Shown: positions 46,031-56,780, counted from the stretch's first letter. The stretch: 64,000 bases of DNA from Collinsella sp. (GCA_019424905.1 JAHYYP010000005.1:36966-100965); one strand, 5' to 3'. Made by a program: numbers and translations. The notes: generated from the sequence alone by a model not told the origin.

Positions 46031-46948
46031 ATGGATCTGCCCATCAGCTTGCAAGACATCACGTATGCCGAGAACTATCTGGCGCAGGGCGACCTGGCCA
46101 CGGCGACGCCGCTGTTGGGGCGTCTGGTTGAGCTCGCCGAGGAGTATATCGATGCCGAGTGCAAGACGGAGGAGAACCGCCAGTACTTTAGCTTCGATAG
46201 CAAGTTTGAGCGTCTGGCCTACCGTCGTGTGGAAAAGGATCCGCGCGAGCTGGTGCAGGTCGAGGTGCCCTTTGATCGCCTGTATTCCGACATGGCGTAT
46301 GCCTACATTCGCCAGCAGGATTATGTGAGTGCTCGCAACGCCTTGATGCAGGCCGTGCGCTGGGACCCCATGAACTGCAACTACCGCCTGGATCTGGCCG
46401 AGCTGTTCCGTGCGCTCGAGGACAAGCAGGAGTGGGCATCGCTTTCGTTTTCGGTGCTAGAGCGTGCGAGCGACGGCAAGTGCGCCGCCCGCGCCTACGC
46501 CAACTTGGGCCAGTATTTCCTTGAGCCCGAGACCGAGAACGTCTCGGCGGCCGTGGGTTGCGCGCGTCTGGCGCTGCGCTTGGCCCCTGGCGACGCGCAT
46601 ACGACGCGCCTGCTCAACAAGATCCATACTGCCTATCCGGATGCCGCCGATGAGAGCGACGACCACGTGATGGGCGAGCTGAGCCTGCAAGGCGTGCCGA
46701 CCTCGCCTTCGGCCGAGATTGCCATCTGCCTGATCATGTGTGCGACCGATGCTGCAAGCGACGGCGACAAGCAGGAGGCGACGCGCCTGACGGTCCGTGC
46801 CCGCGACCTGGTGGGCGAGGAGGCATGTGCGGCGATCATTAAGCTGGTGCGCGAGAGCGATGCCGAGCTCAACGCCGAGCGCAAGGCAAAGCGCGAAGCT
46901 ACGGGCAAGGGTTCCGATGGCGCCAAGGAGGCCGGCGATGCCCAGTAA
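46031..46948 (+). CDS. TPR-like protein of unknown function
   Basis: The 305-residue soluble protein has helical repeats resembling TPR or half-TPR units (for example ARNALMQAVRWDPMNCNYRLDLAEL and ARAYANLGQYFLEPETENVSAA). The C-terminal 30 residues are highly charged. Its last 11 bases overlap smpB, so the two are probably translated together; whether it is linked to trans-translation is open. The ATG at 46031 follows GAGGAG. Confidence 0.65.
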   Translation: MDLPISLQDITYAENYLAQGDLATATPLLGRLVELAEEYIDAECKTEENRQYFSFDSKFERLAYRRVEKDPRELVQVEVPFDRLYSDMAYAYIRQQDYVSARNALMQAVRWDPMNCNYRLDLAELFRALEDKQEWASLSFSVLERASDGKCAARAYANLGQYFLEPETENVSAAVGCARLALRLAPGDAHTTRLLNKIHTAYPDAADESDDHVMGELSLQGVPTSPSAEIAICLIMCATDAASDGDKQEATRLTVRARDLVGEEACAAIIKLVRESDAELNAERKAKREATGKGSDGAKEAGDAQ

Positions 46949-47408
46949 GCGCGAGCGCAAGCTCATTTCCAAGAATCGCTCGGCGCATCACGAGTACTTT
47001 ATCGACGAGACATTCGAATGCGGTATTGAGCTGAGCGGTACCGAGGTCAAGTCGATTCGCGAGCGCGCCTGTCAGATCACTGACACCTTTGCGCTGATTC
47101 GTGGCGGCGAGTGCTGGCTGGTGGGTCTGCACATTCACCCTTACAGCCACGGTGGCGTGTGGAACCGTGACCCCGATCGCCGTCGCCGTCTGCTGCTGCA
47201 TCGCAAGGAGATTGATTTTCTTGACGGCAAACTGCGCAACCGCGGCTATGCGCTGGTGCCGTTGGAGCTCTACTTTAATACCGATGGTCGCGTAAAGCTG
47301 CTGTTGGGTCTGGGTCGCGGCAAGAAGCTCTACGACAAACGCGAGGACATGGCCAAGCGCGACGTTCAGCGCGAGATTGACCGCGCCCTCAAGGAGCGCA
47401 ACCGCTAG
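46938..47408 (+). CDS. smpB: SsrA-binding protein SmpB
   Basis: The 156-residue protein matches SmpB (AHHEYFIDETFECGIELSGTEVKSIR and the basic C-terminal tail after LLLGLGRGKKLYDKREDMAKRD). It escorts tmRNA to stalled ribosomes. The start lies within the preceding gene. No tmRNA gene was recognised downstream in the window. Confidence 0.95.
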   Translation: MPSKRERKLISKNRSAHHEYFIDETFECGIELSGTEVKSIRERACQITDTFALIRGGECWLVGLHIHPYSHGGVWNRDPDRRRRLLLHRKEIDFLDGKLRNRGYALVPLELYFNTDGRVKLLLGLGRGKKLYDKREDMAKRDVQREIDRALKERNR

Positions 47409-47479
47409 GCACGTGGCTTGCTGGGAGGTGGCCTACTGCGACCGTCTCGCCTTCCTAACCGTTCTGACACATATGTCTC

Positions 47480-47513
47480 AAAGGCGGCGTTCGGTATGGG
47501 CGTCGCCTTTTTT
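47480..47513 (+). terminator. intrinsic terminator after smpB
   Basis: AAAGGCGGCG pairs with CGTCGCCTTT (one G-T), followed by TTT with more T in the stem end. Confidence 0.8.
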
Positions 47514-47564
47514 GTGGGTACATACATCCATGAGGTTCAATCCCGAGTAAGGGGAGTGATCGTT

Positions 47565-48068
47565 GTGGACAAAACTGCGTTCTTTACCATGCCGAGCGGT
47601 CTGTACGTGGTGAGCGCCGCGGCCGACGGGCTGCGTGCCGGCTGCATCATCAACACCGCGGTGCAGGTGACGTCCATGCCGCCGCGCATTTCGGTTGCCG
47701 TGAACAAGGAAAATGTCACGTCTGGTGTTATCTCGTCTGCCAAGGCCTTTGCGCTGACCGTGATCGATCAGACGGCCGATATGCTCTACATTGGCAACTT
47801 TGGATTCCGTACCAGCAGCGACTTTGACAAATTTGCTAAGTACGAGACGCGCGAGACTGCACTGGGCATGCCCTATGTTCCCGAGCATGCGGCGGCCTTG
47901 TTTAGCTGCCGTTTGATCGACACTGTTGACGTGGGCACACATCTGCTCTTTATTGGCGAGGTCGAAGATGCCGAGCGTCTGAGCGGCGAGACTCCGTTGA
48001 CCTATGACTACTACCACAAGGTGCTGAAGGGCAAGACGCCGCCCAAGGCGTCTTCGTACCAAGGGTAG
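47565..48068 (+). CDS. flavin reductase family protein
   Basis: The 167-residue protein has the FMN-binding split-barrel fold of flavin reductases (FFTMPSGLYVVSAA, INTAVQVTSMPPRISVAVNKEN, and HLLFIGEVEDAERL). The GTG at 47565 has GGGGAG 8 bp upstream; the longer frame to 47418 runs through the smpB terminator and is rejected. It is 88 bp upstream of a small rubredoxin-type gene. In Moorella the same two domains are fused in Hrb, which passes electrons from NADH to a diiron flavoprotein that removes oxygen or NO. Confidence 0.85.
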   Translation: MDKTAFFTMPSGLYVVSAAADGLRAGCIINTAVQVTSMPPRISVAVNKENVTSGVISSAKAFALTVIDQTADMLYIGNFGFRTSSDFDKFAKYETRETALGMPYVPEHAAALFSCRLIDTVDVGTHLLFIGEVEDAERLSGETPLTYDYYHKVLKGKTPPKASSYQG

Positions 48069-48085
48069 AAATGCTGTAAAACTAC

Positions 48086-48113
48086 TTGCATAATATTATT
48101 GAGAATATATACT
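48086..48113 (+). promoter_or_regulatory. AT-rich promoter of the rubredoxin gene
   Basis: TTGCAT at 48086-48091 and TATACT at 48108-48113 are 16 bp apart. The promoter lies between inverted ACTTGC and GCAAGT words (near 48084 and 48118), which may bind a regulator. It suggests the rubredoxin gene can be transcribed independently of the flavin reductase. Confidence 0.5.
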
Positions 48114-48156
48114 AATAAGCAAGTACACCAGCAGTCACGTTCGAGAGGAGAACATC

Positions 48157-48300
48157 ATGGCTGAGGAGAAGAAGACGTATAAGTTCGTTTGCGTCGTTTG
48201 TGGTTACGAGGTTGAGGTCGATACGCCCGAGCTGCCCGAGGATTACGTGTGCCCGGTGTGCGGCGTCGGCCCCGATCAGTTTGAGCTCGTCGAGGAGTAA
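48157..48300 (+). CDS. short rubredoxin-like protein
   Basis: The 47-residue protein is EEKKTYKFVCVVCGYEVEVD followed by a short link and YVCPVCGVGPDQFELVEE. Both CxxCG knuckles that bind the single iron of rubredoxin are present, but the loop between them is about ten residues shorter than in classical rubredoxins (~52-54 residues). GAGAGGAG precedes the ATG. It likely carries electrons for the adjacent flavin reductase or an oxygen-detoxifying partner elsewhere. Confidence 0.85.
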   Translation: MAEEKKTYKFVCVVCGYEVEVDTPELPEDYVCPVCGVGPDQFELVEE

Positions 48301-48341
48301 CTCGCAGGCACACGGTGAAAGCCGAACATAGCTCTGTCCAA

Positions 48342-48376
48342 GGACCCCGGTCGGATATCCCGGCCGGGGCCCTTTT
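48342..48376 (+). terminator. intrinsic terminator after the rubredoxin gene
   Basis: GGACCCCGGTCGG pairs with CCGGCCGGGGCCC with one mismatch and one wobble, followed by TTTT. A fragment of the CCTCCGTCCCC repeat (48378-48398) follows. Confidence 0.75.
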
Positions 48377-48444
48377 CCTCCGTCCCCAAGGGATCACGGC
48401 TGCTGTTGGCCGATCCTGTCTGTCGTGAGTTCGGCCGACCTTTG

Positions 48445-48660
48445 GTCTTAATCTGTAACATCTAACGGCTCAAAACGGGTCTATCTGTTACAGATTGAGA
48501 CAAAAGGTTGGAGCTGAAGAAATGTCTCGATCTGTAACATCTAGAAGTGGAAATTGGGCCCACTTGTTACAGATCAAGACAAACCAAAACCGTCCGGCAG
48601 AAGATCTCGATCTGTAACATCTAGACATCAAAAGCGTGTCTAGATGTTACAGATTGAGAC
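48445..48660. repeat. hairpin array A, 3 units, 79-80 bp period
   Basis: Units start at 48445, 48524 and 48604. Each has a left arm like GTCTCGATCTGTAACA, a 25-nt loop and a right arm like TGTTACAGATTGAGAC. Spacers between units are 22-23 nt. In unit 3 the loop ends also pair (TCTAGACA with TGTCTAGA), giving a 24-bp stem. The array ends 27 bp from the mntH stop codon. Confidence 0.95.
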
Positions 48661-48687
48661 GTTTGCCTGGGTAGGTGCCCCGTCCCA

Positions 48688-49944
48688 TTACATCCCTGTC
48701 AACAACACGACATCGAGAATCGTCACGATGGCGCCGATCCCTACGAGCAACGCGTTGAGCGGGCGCGAGTTGGCGTATTTGCCCATGACGCGGGGCGAAC
48801 TGGTGAGCCGTATGAGCACAAAGACCGTAATCGGCAACTGAAGCGACAGCAGCGCCTGACTCCAGATGAGACCCTCAAAAGGATTCGGGACGATCAGGCA
48901 CGCCGCTACTGCGCCGGCGAAACAGGCCGCCACCCCGATCGAGGAATGTCGGTCGTGGATGTCGTATTCCTCGTTGAACATGCCCGCGGTGATGGTGCCC
49001 GCCGCCATGCCCGCCGTCACACTACTCGATATGCCCGCAAACAGCAGTGCCACCGCAAAGATGGTCGAGCTTGCCGGGCCCAGAATGGGGGAGAGTGTAG
49101 CCGCTGCGACGGCGAGGTCGTCTACGACAATGCCGTGCGCAAAGAAGGTCGTTGCGGCCAGGATGACCATGGCCGAGTTGATTGCCCAGCCCACACCTAT
49201 CGAAAAGAGCGTGTCGAAGAGCTCGTAGCGCAGACGTTCTTCGATAACCTGCTCGCCTTGGCCTTCGAAGTGCATGGATTGGATGACCTCGGAGTGCAGG
49301 AAGAGGTTGTGGGGCATAACGACCGCGCCTAGGACACTTACGATAATCGCGGCCGAGCCGGTGGGCATACGGGGCGTGAACCAACTTGCGGTGGCTTGCG
49401 GCCAGTCGACCTTGACCAGCGCAAGCTCGGCCAAAAACGAGAGTCCTACCACGCCCACGAAGGCGATGATCCATCGCTCGGCGCGTTTGTAGGAGTTCGT
49501 CATGAGCATCGCCATCGATACTGCCGCCACGATGATGCAGCCCGCGCGCACGGGCAGTCCAAAGAGCATCTGGAGTGCGATCGCGCCGCCCAGGACCTCG
49601 GCCATGGCGGTGGCGATGGTCGCGAGGTAGGCACTGGCGAGCACCGTGCGCCCAACGAAGCGGGGGAGAAAGCGGGTCGTGGCCTCGGCAAGGCAGGCGC
49701 CCGTGGCGATGCCCAGGTGCGCCGCGTTGTGCTGCAAGACGATCAGCATAATCGTGGACAGCGTGACGATCCACAGCAGCGCGTAGCCAAACTGCGAGCC
49801 CGCGGCCATATTGGAGGCCCAGTTGCCCGGGTCGATAAAGCCGACGGTCACGAGCAGCCCGGGGCCGATATGCCGCGCAATGTCTAGGCCTCCGTGACCA
49901 CCGGTGCGCCGGGAGCCAAAGTGTTGTTTGAGATGGTTGATCAT
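48688..49944 (-). CDS. mntH: Nramp-family divalent metal (manganese) transporter
   Basis: The 418-residue membrane protein has about eleven hydrophobic segments and the Nramp metal-site motifs GFIDPGNWASN (TM1, DPGN) and VVMPHNLFLHSEV (TM6, MPH). Such transporters take up Mn2+ or Fe2+ with protons. The ATG at 49944 has GGAG upstream; the frame is open to 49980. It lies alone on the minus strand between two hairpin arrays (A downstream, B upstream). Confidence 0.92.
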   Translation of the reverse strand: MINHLKQHFGSRRTGGHGGLDIARHIGPGLLVTVGFIDPGNWASNMAAGSQFGYALLWIVTLSTIMLIVLQHNAAHLGIATGACLAEATTRFLPRFVGRTVLASAYLATIATAMAEVLGGAIALQMLFGLPVRAGCIIVAAVSMAMLMTNSYKRAERWIIAFVGVVGLSFLAELALVKVDWPQATASWFTPRMPTGSAAIIVSVLGAVVMPHNLFLHSEVIQSMHFEGQGEQVIEERLRYELFDTLFSIGVGWAINSAMVILAATTFFAHGIVVDDLAVAAATLSPILGPASSTIFAVALLFAGISSSVTAGMAAGTITAGMFNEEYDIHDRHSSIGVAACFAGAVAACLIVPNPFEGLIWSQALLSLQLPITVFVLIRLTSSPRVMGKYANSRPLNALLVGIGAIVTILDVVLLTGM

Positions 49945-50000
49945 GGTGCGCTCCTGCGTGCCGTTTGCTTGACGCCGCAAAGGATACCCGTTTTAGGCTG

Positions 50001-50024
50001 AAAAGTTAACCAAAACTAACAAAA
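50001..50024 (-). promoter_or_regulatory. candidate metalloregulator site upstream of mntH
   Basis: AGTTAACCAAAACTAACAAA lies ~60 bp upstream of the mntH start in an AT-rich stretch. It resembles the A/T-flanked TTAAC-type sites of DtxR/MntR/SloR regulators. No promoter could be placed with confidence and no mntR gene is in the window. Confidence 0.3.
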
Positions 50025-50066
50025 TTGCTGTATTTGAATGGGATGGTGAAAGGGGGCTGCCGAAAT

Positions 50067-50283
50067 GTCTTGATCTGTAACAACTAGGGATGGAAGTTGG
50101 ACCTAGGTGTTACAGATCGAGACAGGAAGAAATGGTCCTATGGAATATCTCGATCTGTAACAGCTGACCGCCAAAATCGGCCCTTCGTGTTACAGATTGA
50201 GACATTCGGAACCGTCTCTCAAAAACATCTCAATCTGTAACATCTAGGCGTCGAAATTGGGTCTTCCTGTTACAGATTGAGAT
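50067..50283. repeat. hairpin array B, 3 units, exactly 80 bp period
   Basis: Units start at 50067, 50147 and 50227. All loops are 25 nt. In unit 3 the outermost pair is A-T (ATCTC...GAGAT) instead of the usual G-C, so both arms changed together. The array lies between mntH and gltB. Confidence 0.95.
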
Positions 50284-50466
50284 GTTTGAAGCGGTGAGCT
50301 TGCAGGCCGAACTTGGGGTCCTTGTTGTCGCCCTTGAGGTCGGCGGTGTCCACTCGTGGGGCGTGCGTTACGCGATTGTTTCGAAACGGGTGGGAAACAC
50401 AGCGGGCCGGCGATACTCCTACTATGCCTACTCAACTGACTGTCTAATATCTAGGGGAGGATCGCG

Positions 50467-53400
50467 ATGCAGGCAGATTCCGCTCAGCAGCAGGGCCTTT
50501 ATCGCCCCGAATTCGACCACGATGCATGCGGCATCGGCGCGCTTGCCGATATCAACGGCGAGCGCCATCACCAGATCCTGGACGACGCACTGTCCATTCT
50601 GGTTAACTTGGAGCACCGCGGCGGCACGGGACTCGAGAAGAACACCGGCGACGGCGCCGGCATCCTGTTCCAGGTTCCGCATCACTTTTTCCGCAAAGAG
50701 GCTCAAAAGTGCGGCCAGATTCTGCCGGCAGAGGGCGACTATGGCGTGGCCATGCTGTTCTTCCCGCAGGACGACAAGGGCGTAGAGGATGCCCGTCGCG
50801 TGTTTGAGGAGGGCTGCGCCGAGGCCGGCGTGCCGCTGCTCTTTTGGCGCGAGGTGCCGGTCGATCCGCACGACCTGGGTGAGACGGCCCGCGCCTGCAT
50901 GCCTACTATCCTGCAGGCCTTCCTGGGCCGTCCGGACGACACGCCCGCCGGCGATTCCTTCGAGCGCCGTCTGTATGTGTGCCGCCGCACCATCGAGAAG
51001 AAGGCCGACGCCGAGTTTGCCCTGCGCGACAAGATCTTCTACGTGTGCTCCATGAGCTCGCGCACCATCGTGTACAAGGGCATGCTGGTCGCCACGCAGA
51101 TGCGCCGCTTCTTCATCGATCTCAACGACGCCGCCGTCAAAACGGCCGTGGCGCTCGTCCATTCGCGCTACTCCACCAATACCACGCCCAGCTGGGAGCG
51201 CGCGCACCCTAACCGCTTTATCATCCACAACGGCGAGATCAACACCCTCAAGGGCAACGTCAACTGGATCCGCGCCCGCGAGCCCAACCTGTACAGCCCC
51301 GTGCTGCAGCACGATCTTGAGCGCGTGATGCCCATCATCAACCGCGAGGGCTCCGACTCCGCGATTCTGGACAACGTGCTCGAGTTTTTGGTCATGAACG
51401 GCCGTCCGCTCACGCGTGCCGCGTCCATGCTGCTGCCCGAGCCGTGGGACCACAACGACAGTCTGAGCGAGGAGCGCCGCGCCTACGACGCCTACCAGTC
51501 CATGCTCATGGAGCCCTGGGACGGCCCGGCCGCCATCGCCTTTACCGACGGCCGCACGCTGGGTGCTGCTCTCGACCGCAACGGCCTGCGTCCCGCCCGC
51601 TACTTTGTGACGCGCGACGGCCGCTTTATGCTGGCAAGCGAGGTGGGCGCCATCGAGGTGAGCCCCGAGAACATCCTGACGAGCGGCTGTCTGGGGCCGG
51701 GCCAGATGCTCGAGGTCGACTTTGCCCGCGGCCGTGTGATCTACAACGACGAGCTGCGCGCCCGCTATGCCAAGGAAAAGCCCTACCGCGACTGGATTGC
51801 CGAGGAGACGCTGACCGTCGACGCGCTCGATGAGCCCGTTGCGGCAACGCCCGCCGAGGACGCCGAGGTGCCCGCTGCCGTGCGTATGGCCAAGCTCGGC
51901 TACCACTGGGATGATGTTGACGAGGTCGTGCGCCCCATGGCCCAGCAGGGCAAGGCCCCGCTCGCCTCGATGGGCATTGACGCACCGCTGGCCTGCCTGT
52001 CCAAGAAGACGCGTTCGTTCTTTGACTACTTCTATCAGCTGTTCGCCCAGGTTACGAACCCGCCGATCGATGCCCTGCGCGAGCACATGGTCACCTCGAC
52101 CACGCTCTACCTGGGCAACCACGGCAACCTGCTCGAGGATTCCCGCACGGCCTGCCAGCTGGTGCGCCTGGAGCGCCCGTTGCTCAACGAGGAGGAGTTC
52201 GACCGCATCTGCGCCATCGACCGCGTGGGCTTTAAGACCCGTCGCTTCCGTGCCGTCTACCGCCGCGATGCCGGCGAGGGCGCACTGCAGGCTGCGCTCA
52301 AGCAGCTTGCGGAGGACGTCGAGGCTGCGGTCCGCGACGGCGTGAACATCGTGGTGCTGAGCGATCGCGCCGCTGCGGGCGAGGTGCCCGTGCCGTCGCT
52401 GCTTGCCGTGGGCTGCGTGCACAACCACCTGATCCGCGCCGGCGTGCGTACCTTTGCCGACATCGTGGTGGAGTGCGGCGACGCCGTGTCCCCGCACGAC
52501 TTTGCGGCGCTGGTGGGCTACTCCGCGAGCGGCATCTATCCGTACAACGCGCATGCGTGCATCCGCGATCTGGCAGCACGCGGCGACCTGGACGTGACGG
52601 CCGAGCAGGGCATCGCCAACTACAACAAGGCCGCGACGGCGGGCATCGTCTCCATCATGTCCAAGATGGGCATCTCCACGGTGCAGAGCTACCATTCCGC
52701 GCAGATCTTCGAGGCCGTGGGCTTCACTCCGGAGTTCGTCAACGCGTACTTCGCCGGCACGGTGAGCCGTGTGGGCGGTATGGGTGTCGAGGACGTTGAG
52801 CGCGAGCAAAACGAGCGCTACGACGCCGCGCTCGCCATCCTTAAGAGTCCGGCTCCCGATCAGCTGCCCACACTGGGCCTGACCAAGTGGCGCCCGCTCG
52901 GCGGCGAGGATCACCTGATCGATCCGCAGACTGTCTACTTGCTGCAGACCGCCTGCCGTGAGGACAGCTACGACACCTTTAAGGAGTACAGCGACCGCCT
53001 GCACCGCACCGGCCGTGCCGTGCGCCTGCGTGACCTGCTGGACTTTAATGCCAACGGTCGCACGCCGGTTTCGCTCGACGAGGTGGAGCCCGCGCTCAAC
53101 ATCGTCCGCCGCTTTAACACCGGCGCCATGTCGTACGGTTCCATCAGCAAAGAGGCACACGAGTGCATGGCCATCGCCATGAACCGCCTGCACGGTCGTT
53201 CCAACTCGGGCGAGGGCGGCGAGGATCCGCGTCGCGAGACCCCGCTGGCCAACGGTGACTCCAAGAATTCCGCCATCAAGCAGGTGGCAAGCGCGCGCTT
53301 TGGCGTGACGAGCCGCTACCTGTGCAGCGCCTTTGAGATTCAGATCAAGATGGCCCAGGGCGCCAAACCCGGCGAGGGCGGACACCTGCCCGGCAAGAAG

Positions 53401-55164
53401 GTCTACCCCTGGATTGCCGAGGTCCGTCAGTCCACGCCCGGCATCGGCCTGATCTCGCCTCCGCCGCACCACGACATCTACTCCATCGAGGACCTGGCAG
53501 AGCTGATCTTCGATCTTAAGAACGCCAACCCCGGCGCGCGCGTGTCGGTCAAGCTGGTCAGCGAGGCCGGCGTCGGCACCATCGCCACCGGTGTGGCCAA
53601 GGGCGCGGCCGACAAGATCTTGATCAGCGGTCACAATGGCGGCTCGGGCGCCGCTGCGCGCGACTCTATCTGGCATGCGGGCCTGCCGCTGGAGCTTGGC
53701 CTTGCCGAGGCCCAGCAGACGCTGCTGCAAAACGGCCTGCGCTCGCGCGTGGTGCTCGAGGCCGACGGCAAGCTCATGGACGGCACCGATGTTGCCGTCG
53801 CCTGCTTGCTAGGCGCCGAGGAGTTTGGCTTTGCAACCATGCCGCTCATCTCCATGGGCTGCCTCATGCAGCGCGACTGCCAGCAGGACACCTGCCCGGC
53901 CGGCATCGCCACGCAAAACTGCCGCCTGCGTCGCGGCTTCCGCGGCAAGCCAGAGCACGTCGAGCACTTTATGCTCTTTGTTGCCGAGCAGCTGCGCGAG
54001 GTCATGGCGAGCCTGGGCTTCCGCACCATCGATGAGATGGTCGGCCATCCCGAGTGCTTGCGCCAGATCGAGGTCCCGGGCAACCGCAAGGCCAATCTGC
54101 TCGATCTGTCGCCCGTGCTGGCGAGCGCGACCTGCGAGTTCGGCGCTCATATCCCGGGTGCCGACGGTCGCCACTTCCTGCCGCAGATGGCCGCGGACAG
54201 CGAGCTCGACAAGACGCTCGACTCCACGTTGTTTGTGCCCTATACGGCCGATGCCCGTGCGCACCTGCGTCCGATTCGCTTCCGCGCCGATATCGCCAAC
54301 GTCAACCGTTGCGTGGGCACCATCCTGGGCAATGCGGTGACCAAGGCGCATCCCGAGGGTTTGCCTGCCGGCTCCATTACCATCGATTGCGATGGTTCGG
54401 CCGGTCAGAGCTTTGGCGCGTTCCTGCCGCGTGGCATTACGCTCAACGTGTGCGGCGACGCCAACGACTACTTTGGCAAGGGCCTTTCGGGCGGCGAGGT
54501 GTCGGTGCGCCCCAACCCGCATGCGACCTACAAGTTCGACGAGAACATCATCGTGGGCAACGTTGCGTTCTTTGGCGCCACGAGCGGCCGCGGCTTCATT
54601 AACGGCCTGGCCGGCCAGCGCTTTGGCGTGCGCAACTCCGGCGCCACCGTGGTGGTCGAGGGCTGCGGCAACCATGGCTGCGAGTACATGACGGGTGGTC
54701 TGGCGCTCATCCTGGGCGAGGTCGGGCAGAACTTCGCCGCCGGTATGACGGGCGGCGTGGCCTACGTCTTTGACCAGTACGGCACGCTCGATGCCCGCGT
54801 GAACCACGAGAGCGTGGAGCTCAAGGCCCCGACGGCCGACGAGCTGGCACAGATTCGTGCGCTCATCCAGAAGCACGTGGACGCGACGCAGAGCCCGCGC
54901 GGCATTAAGCTGCTCTACAGCTTTGAGACGATGAGCAAGCGCTTTGTGAAGATCATTCCGACCGAGTACAAGCGCGTGCTGGCGATTGTCGTCGCGGGCG
55001 AGGCTGCCGGCAAGTCGCATGCGCAGGCCGAGGAGCTGGCGTTTGACATCGTGACCGGTCGTGCGAGTGCCGCGGATGTCGCTCGCTTTGATGCCGCGGG
55101 CGGTGCTGCGGGCGCTGCGTCCGTGGCTGCCAGCTCTGCTGCTTCGACCAAGAAGGAGGCGTAA
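50467..55164 (+). CDS. gltB: glutamate synthase large subunit
   Basis: The 1565-residue protein has an N-terminal class II glutamine amidotransferase domain with the nucleophile in DHDACGIGALADINGERH (Cys21 of the precursor, so a short propeptide is likely cleaved), a central domain, an FMN-binding synthase domain (GQDTCPAGIATQ-type Fe-S segment CQQDTCPAGIATQNC), and a C-terminal beta-helix with repeated GG motifs. The last ~30 residues are Ala/Ser-rich. It makes glutamate from glutamine and 2-oxoglutarate with GltD, whose gene begins 5 bp later. Confidence 0.95.
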   Translation: MQADSAQQQGLYRPEFDHDACGIGALADINGERHHQILDDALSILVNLEHRGGTGLEKNTGDGAGILFQVPHHFFRKEAQKCGQILPAEGDYGVAMLFFPQDDKGVEDARRVFEEGCAEAGVPLLFWREVPVDPHDLGETARACMPTILQAFLGRPDDTPAGDSFERRLYVCRRTIEKKADAEFALRDKIFYVCSMSSRTIVYKGMLVATQMRRFFIDLNDAAVKTAVALVHSRYSTNTTPSWERAHPNRFIIHNGEINTLKGNVNWIRAREPNLYSPVLQHDLERVMPIINREGSDSAILDNVLEFLVMNGRPLTRAASMLLPEPWDHNDSLSEERRAYDAYQSMLMEPWDGPAAIAFTDGRTLGAALDRNGLRPARYFVTRDGRFMLASEVGAIEVSPENILTSGCLGPGQMLEVDFARGRVIYNDELRARYAKEKPYRDWIAEETLTVDALDEPVAATPAEDAEVPAAVRMAKLGYHWDDVDEVVRPMAQQGKAPLASMGIDAPLACLSKKTRSFFDYFYQLFAQVTNPPIDALREHMVTSTTLYLGNHGNLLEDSRTACQLVRLERPLLNEEEFDRICAIDRVGFKTRRFRAVYRRDAGEGALQAALKQLAEDVEAAVRDGVNIVVLSDRAAAGEVPVPSLLAVGCVHNHLIRAGVRTFADIVVECGDAVSPHDFAALVGYSASGIYPYNAHACIRDLAARGDLDVTAEQGIANYNKAATAGIVSIMSKMGISTVQSYHSAQIFEAVGFTPEFVNAYFAGTVSRVGGMGVEDVEREQNERYDAALAILKSPAPDQLPTLGLTKWRPLGGEDHLIDPQTVYLLQTACREDSYDTFKEYSDRLHRTGRAVRLRDLLDFNANGRTPVSLDEVEPALNIVRRFNTGAMSYGSISKEAHECMAIAMNRLHGRSNSGEGGEDPRRETPLANGDSKNSAIKQVASARFGVTSRYLCSAFEIQIKMAQGAKPGEGGHLPGKKVYPWIAEVRQSTPGIGLISPPPHHDIYSIEDLAELIFDLKNANPGARVSVKLVSEAGVGTIATGVAKGAADKILISGHNGGSGAAARDSIWHAGLPLELGLAEAQQTLLQNGLRSRVVLEADGKLMDGTDVAVACLLGAEEFGFATMPLISMGCLMQRDCQQDTCPAGIATQNCRLRRGFRGKPEHVEHFMLFVAEQLREVMASLGFRTIDEMVGHPECLRQIEVPGNRKANLLDLSPVLASATCEFGAHIPGADGRHFLPQMAADSELDKTLDSTLFVPYTADARAHLRPIRFRADIANVNRCVGTILGNAVTKAHPEGLPAGSITIDCDGSAGQSFGAFLPRGITLNVCGDANDYFGKGLSGGEVSVRPNPHATYKFDENIIVGNVAFFGATSGRGFINGLAGQRFGVRNSGATVVVEGCGNHGCEYMTGGLALILGEVGQNFAAGMTGGVAYVFDQYGTLDARVNHESVELKAPTADELAQIRALIQKHVDATQSPRGIKLLYSFETMSKRFVKIIPTEYKRVLAIVVAGEAAGKSHAQAEELAFDIVTGRASAADVARFDAAGGAAGAASVAASSAASTKKEA

Positions 55165-55169
55165 GTGCC

Positions 55170-56651
<1,482 letters not shown>

Positions 56652-56682
56652 GGTAGTCGCCCGCAATCGAATCAACAAGGGC

Positions 56683-56780
56683 TGTCCCCAACGGCCGGCA
56701 CATAAGGAACGTCCCTAAGTGCCGGCAGTTGGGGACGTTCCTTTTCTGTCGGCATTCGGGGACACTCCTTGCGGATTTGC
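56683..56780. repeat. GGGGAC-type palindromic repeat after gltD
   Basis: GTCCCCAACGGCCGGCAC pairs with GTGCCGGCAGTTGGGGAC (56683-56736), followed by GGACGTTCCTTTTCTGTCGG and GGGGACACTCCTTGC. The words match those at 26541. The rest of the 415-bp gap (56781-57066) is not coding by my reading and has two TTTGTCGAC words but no known feature. Confidence 0.65.

Noticed and set aside
47409..47564. tmRNA gene next to smpB
   Set aside because: The segment holds a terminator but no tRNA-like ends, resume codon region or CCA end.
50428..53730. Large minus-strand open frame of 1100 codons
   Set aside because: It is antisense to gltB, has no RBS or recognisable domain and arises from GC-biased codon use on the other strand.
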